Assembly: GCF_021277265.1 (NCBI RefSeq)
Contig: NZ_JAJSOH010000026.1
Coordinates: 1 to 64,000, forward strand
Direction: 5' to 3'
Origin: Kineosporia rhizophila
GTDB taxonomy: Bacteria > Actinomycetota > Actinomycetes > Actinomycetales > Kineosporiaceae
DNA: 64,000 bases
In this document: piece by piece, positions 16,345 through 23,591 of the stretch
Numbering within the stretch: position 1 is the first letter of the stretch
Layout of the letters: every line of letters starts with the position of its first letter
Program-made: the position numbers and the translations under genes
Notes under the pieces: model-generated
The model's database searches: none
Told to the model about the DNA's origin: nothing
Seen by the model: the letters and a program-made list of their open reading frames with translations, nothing else

Positions 16345-17061
16345 CTAGAGGCCCAGCTTCCCGTACGGCGGATCCCAGGCCAGTACCTGCGTGTGCAATC
16401 CGTCGATCAGCCGCTGGAGCACCCTTTCGCCCTCTTCGGCACTGGCTCCGGCCGGGTCGCCGAGCACGCCGTTGGGGCTCACCGACTTCACTCCCCCGGC
16501 ACGTAACCGCCCGATCAGTTCCCGCACCGGCGTGGTGTCGCCCGCCTCGGCCCGCTCCAGGTCGACCAGGTGGGGCTGCAGGGCCAGCTGCAGCGAGGTC
16601 TCGGTGCGCCCGGCGTGGGCGTCCCCGTCCCACATCGCCATCCACAGCAGCACGTCTCTGGACTCGGCCCGCAACTGCCGCACGGCCTTCACGGCGGGCA
16701 CCGCGTTGCCGCCGTGGGCATTGACGAAGATCTGCCGCCGGTAGGTCTCGCCCGCCGAGCGCCCCAGCTCCAGCAGCATCAGCTCGAGGGCCTCCTGGCC
16801 GATCGACAGCGTGCCCGGGAACCCGGCGTGCTCGCCGCTCGACCCGTACCCGACCGCCGGCGCCACCGCCACCTGCCCCATCCGCTCGGCCAGCCCGACC
16901 GCCACCGCCACCGCCACGTCGCGGTCGGTGCCCAGCGGCAGGTGCGGGCCGTGCTGCTCGGTCGAGCCGATCGGGATCGCGATGATGCCGTCGCCCGCCG
17001 CGTGCTCGGCGATCTCCGGGCTGGTCATCGCGGCGAGGTCCAGATAGCCAAGGTGAGCCAC
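16345..17061 (-). CDS. mftE: Mycofactocin precursor peptide peptidase
   Basis: Creatininase-family metallopeptidase, 238 residues, that cleaves the crosslinked C-terminal Val-Tyr unit (AHDP) from the modified MftA peptide. Metal ligands characteristic of the fold are visible: PIGSTEQHGPHLPLGTD (Glu, His, Asp), GEHAGFPGTLSIG, and FVNAHGGNA. GTG 17061 is selected because AGGG lies 9 nt upstream; a further GTG at 17082 lacks a site. It follows the VWA gene by 60 nt and precedes mftF by 10 nt, so these form one minus-strand transcription unit. Confidence 0.9.
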   Translation of the reverse strand: MAHLGYLDLAAMTSPEIAEHAAGDGIIAIPIGSTEQHGPHLPLGTDRDVAVAVAVGLAERMGQVAVAPAVGYGSSGEHAGFPGTLSIGQEALELMLLELGRSAGETYRRQIFVNAHGGNAVPAVKAVRQLRAESRDVLLWMAMWDGDAHAGRTETSLQLALQPHLVDLERAEAGDTTPVRELIGRLRAGGVKSVSPNGVLGDPAGASAEEGERVLQRLIDGLHTQVLAWDPPYGKLGL

Positions 17062-17121
17062 CCGGCGAACCCTACGCGGCACCTCCGGGCCACTGTTCGC
17101 CAGGTCTTCGTCAGGTCTTCG

Positions 17122-18012
17122 TCAAGCTCGGAAGATCTGGGCCAGCGCAGGTGCTACCTGGCGGTGGCCGCGCACCGGGAACATCCGGCCACGCCCCAGA
17201 AGAGCCAACTCACGGCCCAGTTCCTCGTCCTTCTCACCGGCCGCGTCGAGCAGCACGTCGAGCCGGGGCAGGAGCGCGGCCGCCCCCCGGGGATCGGGCC
17301 CGGCGTTGTGCACGCAGTCCGACAGCAGCAGCACCCGGGCCTCCGGGTTGGGGCGTTTGGCAAGCTCGGCCGCCGCCAGCTGCAGGGGGAACCCGACGTT
17401 GGTCAGGCCCCGGGCCGGCAGCCGGAGCAGGTCGTCGAGCAGCTTCTGAGCCACGAAGGGTTGCCCCATCGGCAGCACGATCGAGCAGTCCGACCAGAAC
17501 GCGATGACTCCCACGTCGTCGTTGCCCAGTTCCCCGGCCAGCGCGCCCACGGTGGCGGCGGCGGTGCGGATGCGTTCGCCGCGCATCGAGCCGGAAACGT
17601 CCACCACCAGCTCGACCGAGCGCCGGCGGCGCACCCGCTCGCGCACGACGATGTCCTCGTCTTCCGGAAACGGCTTCTCCGCGAGCACTTCGAGGGTGCG
17701 GTCCAGATCGATCTCGTCGGCGCCCTCCCGGTAGCGCACGCTCACCAGCTCGCCGCTGCCGCGTCTACGGCCCCGGCCCCTGGCCGGCCGGTGCAGCGAG
17801 AGCCGCGCCGCGATCTGCCGGGCCCGCTCCTTGACCGCGTCCTGCTCCTCGTCCTGCTCCTGCGGCTCCAGCGGGACGAGTTCCCCCGCGTCGTCGGTAT
17901 CGCCCGGCCCGCTCGAGCCTTTCGCCCGACCGGCCTTGGCCGCAGCCTTGGTTCCCCGCCCCAGCGACTGCAGCACCAGCCCGTCACCGTTGCCGGCGAT
18001 GCTGAAAACCAT
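17122..18012 (-). CDS. VWA domain protein (MoxR partner)
   Basis: 296-residue protein with a charged linker (residues 30-110) followed by a von Willebrand factor A domain. The MIDAS metal site is complete in appearance: DVSGSM near residue 139, the Thr in LPARGLTNVGFPL, and the Asp of LLLSDCVHN. Such proteins pair with MoxR AAA+ ATPases to remodel or insert cofactors into target enzymes. The MoxR gene lies directly upstream on the same strand. Placement between mftC and mftE suggests a link with mycofactocin biosynthesis or with a mycofactocin-dependent dehydrogenase; this link is inferred from position only. Confidence 0.85.
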   Translation of the reverse strand: MVFSIAGNGDGLVLQSLGRGTKAAAKAGRAKGSSGPGDTDDAGELVPLEPQEQDEEQDAVKERARQIAARLSLHRPARGRGRRRGSGELVSVRYREGADEIDLDRTLEVLAEKPFPEDEDIVVRERVRRRRSVELVVDVSGSMRGERIRTAAATVGALAGELGNDDVGVIAFWSDCSIVLPMGQPFVAQKLLDDLLRLPARGLTNVGFPLQLAAAELAKRPNPEARVLLLSDCVHNAGPDPRGAAALLPRLDVLLDAAGEKDEELGRELALLGRGRMFPVRGHRQVAPALAQIFRA

Positions 18013-18105
18013 GGGCTCAGCGCGGAGTTGTTTGGGTTTACGGCGCAGAGGACGTCGGCCCGGCCGGTCGGGTCTCTCGACCGGCGAGTCCGCGTCGACT
18101 GCTCT

Positions 18106-19044
18106 TCAACCCGGCTGGGCCGCCGCCGGGGTGAGGATGAACCGGTCTTCCCAGATCTGGCGCAGCACCCGCTCGGGGGTGGTCTCGGCGGCCTCGTCGA
18201 GATGGATCCGGCCGGAGAGCGCCACCGCCATGGCATCGAGAACCAGCCGCGGATAGGCGCTCTCGGGATCGAGCCGGGTGGTCGAGTCCGCCGCCTCGGA
18301 AACCCCGCGCAGGGCGGCCAGCTGGTTGGCCACCAGCACCACGTCGATTGCGCCGCGCACACTGCTGCCCTGCCGCAGATCCGGATGTCGACGGGTGGCC
18401 CGGTTCACCCACACCGCGTCGGCCACCAGCAACGCCCCGAGTTCCGCCCCCTGGCCGGTGCGCAGGTCGACGATACTGATCTCGGCCGCCTCGTCCTGGT
18501 AGTCCACCGCCAGGCGGCACAGCCGGTCGGTGATCGAGCTGGAGAGCCGGGTGGTGCCGACATTGTCGTAGGGGTTCATCGAGGCGATCAGCCGGAAGGT
18601 GGGCTGCGCCACCACCTGCCCGGCCCGCGGCACGGTGACGCGCCGCTCGGCCAGGGCCGCCAGCAGCGTGTTCAGGGTGTCGTCGGGAGCGCGGTTGAAC
18701 TCCTCGAGATACAGGAACCCGCCCTGCTGCATGGCTTCCAGCAGCGGCCCGGGCACGAAATTGTCCCGCGAATAGTCTTCTTTCAGCACCCGCGCCGGGT
18801 TGTGGTGCCCCACCAGCTTGGCCGGGGTGAGATCGGCGTTGCCCTCGACGTAGAACAGCGGGATGCCCCACTCGTCGGCGATCGCCCGCAGCAGCGTGGT
18901 CTTCCCGGTGCCGGGCGGGCCCTCCAGCACGATGTCCCGTCCTGCGGCCACCGCCGACAGCACCAGCTCGAGTTCGTGCTCGCGGCCGACCAGATGCTTG
19001 GCCACCCGGTCGCGGGTGCGGGCCACGTCGGGGATCTGGGTCAC
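18106..19044 (-). CDS. MoxR-type AAA+ ATPase
   Basis: 312-residue AAA+ chaperone ATPase. Walker A is GPPGTGKTT, Walker B is GGFLYLEEFNRA, sensor 1 is FRLIASMNP, and an Arg finger is expected around SSSITDRLCR. MoxR proteins act as ring-forming chaperones that, with a VWA partner, activate large metalloenzymes; in methylotrophs this involves methanol dehydrogenase. GTG 19044 has GAGGA 9 nt upstream. The 93-nt gap to the VWA gene has no terminator. The duo is embedded in the mycofactocin operon. Confidence 0.87.
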   Translation of the reverse strand: MTQIPDVARTRDRVAKHLVGREHELELVLSAVAAGRDIVLEGPPGTGKTTLLRAIADEWGIPLFYVEGNADLTPAKLVGHHNPARVLKEDYSRDNFVPGPLLEAMQQGGFLYLEEFNRAPDDTLNTLLAALAERRVTVPRAGQVVAQPTFRLIASMNPYDNVGTTRLSSSITDRLCRLAVDYQDEAAEISIVDLRTGQGAELGALLVADAVWVNRATRRHPDLRQGSSVRGAIDVVLVANQLAALRGVSEAADSTTRLDPESAYPRLVLDAMAVALSGRIHLDEAAETTPERVLRQIWEDRFILTPAAAQPG

Positions 19045-19139
19045 GTGCTGCGGTCCTCACTGTCGGGGGCAAACAATGGACGATTGTCCCGCCTCCCGGC
19101 CACCCGCACGACGGTGGGTGGCCGGGTCGTGGTCGGAAT

Positions 19140-19981
19140 TCAGAGCTGGGTGGTCCCGGCGTCCACGGTCATCGCCAGCGCGGTGACGTAGCGGGACTCG
19201 TCGGAGGCCAGGAAGAGCACCGCGTTGGACTGGTCCTCGGGCTGGGTCACGTCGACCGGCAGCATCTTGCCCATCATCACCCCGACCCGCGGGTTCTTCT
19301 CCAGCAAGGGGCCGAAGGCGCCGCCCATCGCGCCCATCGGGGTCTCCACCCCGGTCGGGTGCAGGCTGTTCTCCCCCAGCCCTAGGGGGCCGGGAGGTGC
19401 CCCCACCTGATGTGGTGCATCGCCAGCTCGGCGGCCAGCGCCCGGGCCAGGCCGGTGACGGCGTGCTTGCTGGCCACGTAGGGCGCCAGGAACGGCAGAC
19501 CGACCAGTCCGGCCGCCGAGCTGGTCAGCACGATCGAACCGCCGCCGGCCGCGATCAGGTGAGGTGCCCCGGCCCGCACGGTGTTCCAGGTGCCGGTGAT
19601 GTTGATGTCCAGCGTGTCCTGCCAGATCTGGGGGGTCACCTGGTCCCATGCGGCGACGTGGCAGATGCCGGCGTTACCGACGACGACGTCGAGCTTGCCG
19701 AGCTGGGCCACCCCGTCGTCGACGGCCTGGGTGAGCGCCGCCGCGTCGCGGGTGTCGACCACCGCGGAGACGATGCGCCGGTCCAGGGCCTCGACCTGGC
19801 GCACGGTCTCGGCCAGGTCTTCGGGAGTGGCGGCCGGATAGGCCAGATCGGGGACCGGACCGCAGAGGTCGACCGCGATGATGTCCGCGCCCTCGGCGGC
19901 CAGCCGGAGCGCGTGGCTGCGGCCCTGGCCGCGGGCCGCCCCGGTGATCAGAGCTACTTTGCCTTCGACACGTCCTGCCAT
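19140..19981 (-). pseudogene. Mycofactocin-coupled SDR dehydrogenase, disrupted
   Basis: Short-chain dehydrogenase of the mycofactocin-associated subfamily. The first 200 residues are good: MAGRVEGKVALITGAARGQG (cofactor Gly motif), VGNAGICH, the Ser of LTSSAAG and the catalytic YVASK. After MHHIR a 35-nt palindromic element (19371-19405) brings in a TAG stop and shifts the frame. The remainder, NSLHPTGVETPMGAMGG through VTALAMTVDAGTTQL, continues in another frame. Removing all but 3 of those nt restores the family sequence. ATG 19981 has AGAGG upstream. The C-terminal substrate-binding part would be lost, so the product is probably inactive unless the allele is a sequencing artefact. Confidence 0.8.
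19371..19405. repeat. Small GC-rich palindromic element inside the SDR gene
   Basis: A 35-nt block inserted between the codons for IR and NS of the SDR. It is an imperfect palindrome centred on CCCTAGGG, with outer CTCCC and GGGAG. Similar GGGGGCACCTCCC...CTGGGGGAG elements are, from memory, scattered through actinomycete genomes between genes, like REP sequences. Here the element lies in a coding region. No target duplication longer than 2-3 bp can be recognised. Confidence 0.6.
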
Positions 19982-20159
19982 GAGTGAGCACCTCTCCAAC
20001 AACATTGTCAGTGAATGGCTGCTGCATCCCCTGGGCACCATTAGTAGACCCGTCACCTGTCGGACGGACCCCCTCTGGCGACGAAAGGCCTGTGACCTCG
20101 CTCTCATTCACCACAGTGATACTCGTTGTCGCGCAAGCTTTTTGGGTACCAGCAAAACG

Positions 20160-20204
20160 GCAGCGCGCGATTCCCCTCCGGTTCGGAAAGGAATCGCGCG
20201 CTGC
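20160..20204 (-). terminator. Terminator after mftC
   Basis: GCAGCGCGCGATTCC (20160-20174) pairs exactly with GGAATCGCGCGCTGC (20190-20204) around a 15-nt loop. On the minus strand it begins 13 nt past the mftC stop. It would separate mftABC from the SDR-MoxR-VWA-mftE-mftF unit, which would then need its own promoter in 19982-20159. Confidence 0.8.
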
Positions 20205-20216
20205 TGGTGACTTACC

Positions 20217-21578
20217 TCAGGCGGGCCGGGCCCCGGTCTCCAGACCGGCCGGGCCGAAGCCGCTGAGCGGGCTCTCGTCACACCCTCTCGACGGCGGCCG
20301 GGCGACCGCCGCGCTGGGATCGAAGCCGGCGAGCGGGTTCTCGTCGCACCCACGGGCCGGCGGCGCCGAGACCACCCCGGCAACCGGGCGCATCCCCAAC
20401 GCCAGGGCGACCGGCTTGTTCTTCTGACTGCGCAGGGGGTTCTTGTGCGAGTGGTCGAGGCTCGGCTTCGGGATCTCGCCCTGCACCGCGTCCAGGGCCG
20501 CCTCACCGAAACCGCGCACGCACTCCGGGTCGGGCCCGTCCAGCGGCAGACCGGTGAAGAACTTGGCCGCCATGCAGCCGCCCCGGCAGGAGTCGAAGAA
20601 CTGGCAGGACGAGCACGCCCCGCCGCTCTGCGGCTGCCGAAGCTCCTGGAACAGCTCCGACTTCTGCCAGACCTGCTTGAAACCGCCCTCGTCGCGCACG
20701 TTCCCGGCGAGGAACTCGTCGTGGATCGCGAACGGGCAGGCGTACACGTCGCCCACCGGGTCGATCAGGCAGACCACCCGGCCGGCCCCGCACAGGTTCA
20801 GCCCGGGCAGCGCACCACCGAAAGCGGCCAGGTGGAAGAAGGAGTCACCGGTGAGGACCTGGTCACCGTTGGCCACCAGCCAGTCGTACAGCTGCTTCTG
20901 CTGGGGGGCGAGCAGGTGCAGCTCGTCCCAGACGTCCGCGCCCCGGCCCGAAGGCCGCAGCCGGGTCAGCCGCAGCTGCGCCCCGTAGCGGTCGGCGATC
21001 GCCTTGAACTCGTCCAGCTGGCCCACGTTCTGGCGGGTGACCACCACGGACAGCTTGAACCCGGTGAACCCGGCGTCGGCCATGTTCTGCATGGCCCGCA
21101 TCGCCGTGTCGTAACTGCCCGCGCCCCGGACATAGTCGTTGACCTCGGCGGTCGCGCCGTCCAGGGAGATCTGGACGTCCACGTAGTCGGAGCCGGCCAG
21201 GCGCTGGGCCACCTCGGGGGTGATCCGCACGCCGTTGGTGGAGAACTTCACGCCCACGTGGTGCTCGGTGGCGTAGTCGACCAGGTGCCAGAAGTCCGGC
21301 CGCACGGTCGGCTCGCCGCCGCCGATGTTGACGTAGAAGACCTGCATCCGCTCCAGCTCGTCGATCACCGCCTCGGCCTCGGCGGTGGTCAGCTCCCGCG
21401 GGTCGCGCCGGCCCGACGAGGACAGGCAGTGCACGCAGGCGAGATTGCAGGCGTAGGTGAGTTCCCAGGTCAGGCAGATCGGCGCGTCCAGCCCGAGGGC
21501 GAACTTGTCGACCAGCCGGCCGGGAGAAGGGATCGGCGCGGCGGGGGTGAGGTTCGCCGGTTCGAGTACGGCCGTCAT
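20217..21578 (-). CDS. mftC: Mycofactocin radical SAM maturase
   Basis: Radical SAM/SPASM enzyme that oxidatively decarboxylates the terminal Tyr of MftA and then crosslinks it to Val. The SAM cluster motif CNLACVHC supplies Cys44, 48 and 51; GGGEPTVRPDF follows. The SPASM region has CGAGRVVCLIDP, YACPFAIHDEF and CSSCQFFDSCRGGC for the auxiliary clusters. ATG 21578 overlaps the mftB TGA in an ATGA junction. At 453 residues it has a long C-terminal tail beyond the usual SLDHSH end, including two copies of RGCDE(N/S)PL(A/S)GF. Partner is the MftB recognition protein. Confidence 0.95.
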   Translation of the reverse strand: MTAVLEPANLTPAAPIPSPGRLVDKFALGLDAPICLTWELTYACNLACVHCLSSSGRRDPRELTTAEAEAVIDELERMQVFYVNIGGGEPTVRPDFWHLVDYATEHHVGVKFSTNGVRITPEVAQRLAGSDYVDVQISLDGATAEVNDYVRGAGSYDTAMRAMQNMADAGFTGFKLSVVVTRQNVGQLDEFKAIADRYGAQLRLTRLRPSGRGADVWDELHLLAPQQKQLYDWLVANGDQVLTGDSFFHLAAFGGALPGLNLCGAGRVVCLIDPVGDVYACPFAIHDEFLAGNVRDEGGFKQVWQKSELFQELRQPQSGGACSSCQFFDSCRGGCMAAKFFTGLPLDGPDPECVRGFGEAALDAVQGEIPKPSLDHSHKNPLRSQKNKPVALALGMRPVAGVVSAPPARGCDENPLAGFDPSAAVARPPSRGCDESPLSGFGPAGLETGARPA

Positions 21579-21949
21579 GCAGGCTCCTGTCCGGACGTCG
21601 TGCTGCGGGGACGGATCAGGTCGCCCGCCGCGAGAGAGGCCAGCGCCCGGCCCAGAGCAGGCAGGTGCGTCGGGTGGGCCCCCGCCGCCAGACACGCCGA
21701 GCGCGCGTCCGGGGCGGTGGCCAGGCCGTTGACGATGTCCAGTAGTTGACGGGTCTTCAGGAACGACAGACGCCGATTCCCGAAGTGGTACATCAGGGCA
21801 CCGAAGGGCTCCGGCCGCACCGAGACGCTGGGATGCAGCTCCCAGGCCTGGTCCAGCAGGTCCGTCTCCAGCCCGGGGGCCGGTGCCGGGGGCGGCACCG
21901 ACATCCGGTCCGGGTGGGCCGGGTGGGTCGGGCTGGTCGGGGTGGTCAT
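21575..21949 (-). CDS. mftB: Mycofactocin precursor-binding protein
   Basis: Small RiPP recognition (RRE, PqqD-like) protein of 124 residues that binds the MftA leader and presents it to MftC. The family core is clear: LLDQAWELHPSVSVRPEPFG, ALMYHFGNRRLSFLKTRQLL. The first ~28 residues are Pro/Thr rich and probably disordered. ATG 21949 has GAGGA upstream; ATG at residue 16 is a weaker alternative. It lies 25 nt after mftA and overlaps mftC by 4 nt. Confidence 0.92.
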   Translation of the reverse strand: MTTPTSPTHPAHPDRMSVPPPAPAPGLETDLLDQAWELHPSVSVRPEPFGALMYHFGNRRLSFLKTRQLLDIVNGLATAPDARSACLAAGAHPTHLPALGRALASLAAGDLIRPRSTTSGQEPA

Positions 21950-21974
21950 CGCCTGGTCCTCAGCCGGCCGGCGA

Positions 21975-22088
21975 TCAGTAGACGCCGCACATCCCGTCGA
22001 TCGAGACCTCTTCGACCAGCAGGTCCTCGACGCCGACGGCCTCCTGGGACTCGACGACCTGGTCCTGCGGCGCGCTCGTGCTGTTCAT
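21975..22088 (-). CDS. mftA: Mycofactocin precursor peptide
   Basis: 37-residue RiPP precursor. The acidic leader (VGVEDLLVEEVSI) is followed by the invariant family C-terminus IDGMCGVY, whose last Val-Tyr becomes the cofactor. ATG 22088 is preceded by AGAGAGG at 8-nt spacing, a strong site that rules out the longer open frame starting at 22205. It heads the mftABC operon and lies opposite mftR across a palindromic operator. Confidence 0.96.
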   Translation of the reverse strand: MNSTSAPQDQVVESQEAVGVEDLLVEEVSIDGMCGVY

Positions 22089-22130
22089 CGGAACGACCTC
22101 TCTTCGACGGTGATGAGCTGGTGACGGGAG

Positions 22131-22208
22131 TTTATGACACTGCGTGTCGTAAACGTCAAGAGTGACGACCACCCGCAGGAGAACACACCGGTGATTGAAT
22201 GACACTGC
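22131..22208. promoter_or_regulatory. Probable MftR operator region
   Basis: TTTATGACAC (22131-22140) and GTGTCGTAAA (22144-22153) form a 10-bp inverted repeat with one mismatch and a 3-bp spacer, a typical TetR-family geometry. The sequence ATGACACTGC of the left half recurs at 22199-22208 without its mirror arm. Both lie between the divergent mftA and mftR starts, so MftR is the natural candidate to bind them and repress both directions. Confidence 0.65.
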
Positions 22209-22261
22209 AGACCGGATGCGTCAGTGCCGCACCTGGCACCACCCGAGAAGGAGAGCGGCCG

Positions 22262-22870
22262 ATGGCCACCGGGCCCGCCAGTGAGACCCGCAGCGGGCGC
22301 CCCCGCGCCACCAGCCGCGCCACCCTGGAACGGATCGCCCTGCAGCTGTTCGCCGAGCAGGGCTTCGACGCCACCACGGTCGAGCAGATCGCAGAACGGG
22401 CCGGAGTCAGCCGGCGCACCTTCTTCCGCTACTTCGACACCAAGGCCGACGTGCTCTGGTCGGAGTTCGACGCCGAGGTGGCCACCCTGCACCGTCTGCT
22501 CGCCGAGACCCCGCCCGACGTTCCGCTGACCGAGGCGATCCGCCGGGCCGTGCTCACCGCCAACCACTACGGCGTCGACGACGTGGCCGGCCTGCGCACC
22601 CGCATGCAGGTGATCACCGGCATCCCCGCCCTGCAGGCCTCGTCCGCCTCGCACTACGACAACTGGGCCGGCGCCCTGGCCGAGTTCGCCGCCCGCCGGC
22701 TGCGCCAGCAGCCCCGCGACCTGATCCCCCAGGCCATCGGCTTCAGCGCCCTCGGGGTGTGCCGGGCCGCGTTCGACCAGTGGGTCGCCCGCCGCGACGC
22801 CGACCTGATCAACTACCTGGACATCGCCCTCACCGCCTGGAAGTCCGGCTTCGGCGATCTGGACCGCTGA
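22262..22870 (+). CDS. mftR: Mycofactocin system TetR regulator
   Basis: TetR-family repressor, 202 residues. The DNA-binding domain is RATLERIALQLFAEQGFDATTVEQIAERAGVSRRTFFRYFDTKADV (residues ~17-62), the form seen in MftR proteins. The C-terminal domain (QAIGFSALGVCRAAFDQWV) resembles the acyl-CoA-sensing TetR group; I recall MftR being proposed to respond to long-chain acyl-CoAs. ATG 22262 follows GGAGA at 8 nt. It is divergent from mftABC and likely controls that operon through the 22131-22153 palindrome. Confidence 0.88.
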   Translation: MATGPASETRSGRPRATSRATLERIALQLFAEQGFDATTVEQIAERAGVSRRTFFRYFDTKADVLWSEFDAEVATLHRLLAETPPDVPLTEAIRRAVLTANHYGVDDVAGLRTRMQVITGIPALQASSASHYDNWAGALAEFAARRLRQQPRDLIPQAIGFSALGVCRAAFDQWVARRDADLINYLDIALTAWKSGFGDLDR

Positions 22871-23132
22871 ACCACCGCTGCACCCTCCGCGACTGCTCAC
22901 CGTGCGTTTCTTAACCCTCCAGCGGGCCGATGGGCCGTCCTGCATACGCAGCGGCACCCTATCCGTACGGTGGGTCACCATCTCGGGACGGAGGGTGAAA
23001 TGCCCACCCTCTTTTGTCGCCCCTGTCGTAATTGGAACCAAAATCTGAGTCAAGCGAGCTGTAACGCTTCCTCCACCCGCTGCGATGCAAGCGGGCGACG
23101 GTCCCCTCTGCAGTAGCGCGAAGGGTTCATTC

Positions 23133-23498
23133 ATGTCTCTGGCCATGCCCTATCCGGCTCGACGTCGCGCCAAGTCCAAGCAGCAGTCCGCCCCGCCCCC
23201 AGGCGTGCCGGTGGCCACACCGGCCGCCGGTCACGACTCCGACCACGGCGCGATGCCTCCGGGGGTCCTCCCCACGGATCAGGTCTGGCACGTAGGCCTG
23301 TCGTTGCCCGGGATGTTCCCGTTCCGGGAAGCAAGCTGCCCCTGCGCCAAGGCGGCGTGCGGGCTCGTGGTCCCCGACCCCGCCGTCGAATGCCTCGTGC
23401 ACACCGACGGCGCCCGCTTCCTGCAGGTGCACTCCGCCGCCGACTGCGGGTTCCCCCGCACCGGCTGGCGTCGCAAGCGCCGCCACAACCAGCACTGA
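23133..23498 (+). CDS. Small Cys/His-containing protein, unknown
   Basis: 121-residue protein of no recognised family. A basic, Pro-rich N-terminus (ARRRAKSKQQSAPPPG) is followed by a compact C-terminal part with CPCAKAACGL, VECLVHTDG, VHSAADCGF and a terminal RRKRRH. The spaced Cys and His suggest a metal-binding fold. ATG 23133 has GAAGGG 7 nt upstream. It lies ~90 bp before the SMC-type operon on the same strand, but no coupling is visible. The upstream interval (22871-23132) contains no further gene. Confidence 0.65.
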   Translation: MSLAMPYPARRRAKSKQQSAPPPGVPVATPAAGHDSDHGAMPPGVLPTDQVWHVGLSLPGMFPFREASCPCAKAACGLVVPDPAVECLVHTDGARFLQVHSAADCGFPRTGWRRKRRHNQH

Positions 23499-23591
23499 CG
23501 CCGGCCGGCGGCCGTTGAAGGCCGATCTGACCGTCGGGCCCCGGAACGCGACCCTCCGGTGCCCGACGGTCCGATCCTCTAAGGTCGCCGG

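Noticed and set aside
19071..19086. Shared 11-mer CGTCCATTGTT near moxR and in the SMC-like gene
   Set aside because: One copy lies inside coding sequence and there is no common orientation or spacing; probably chance.
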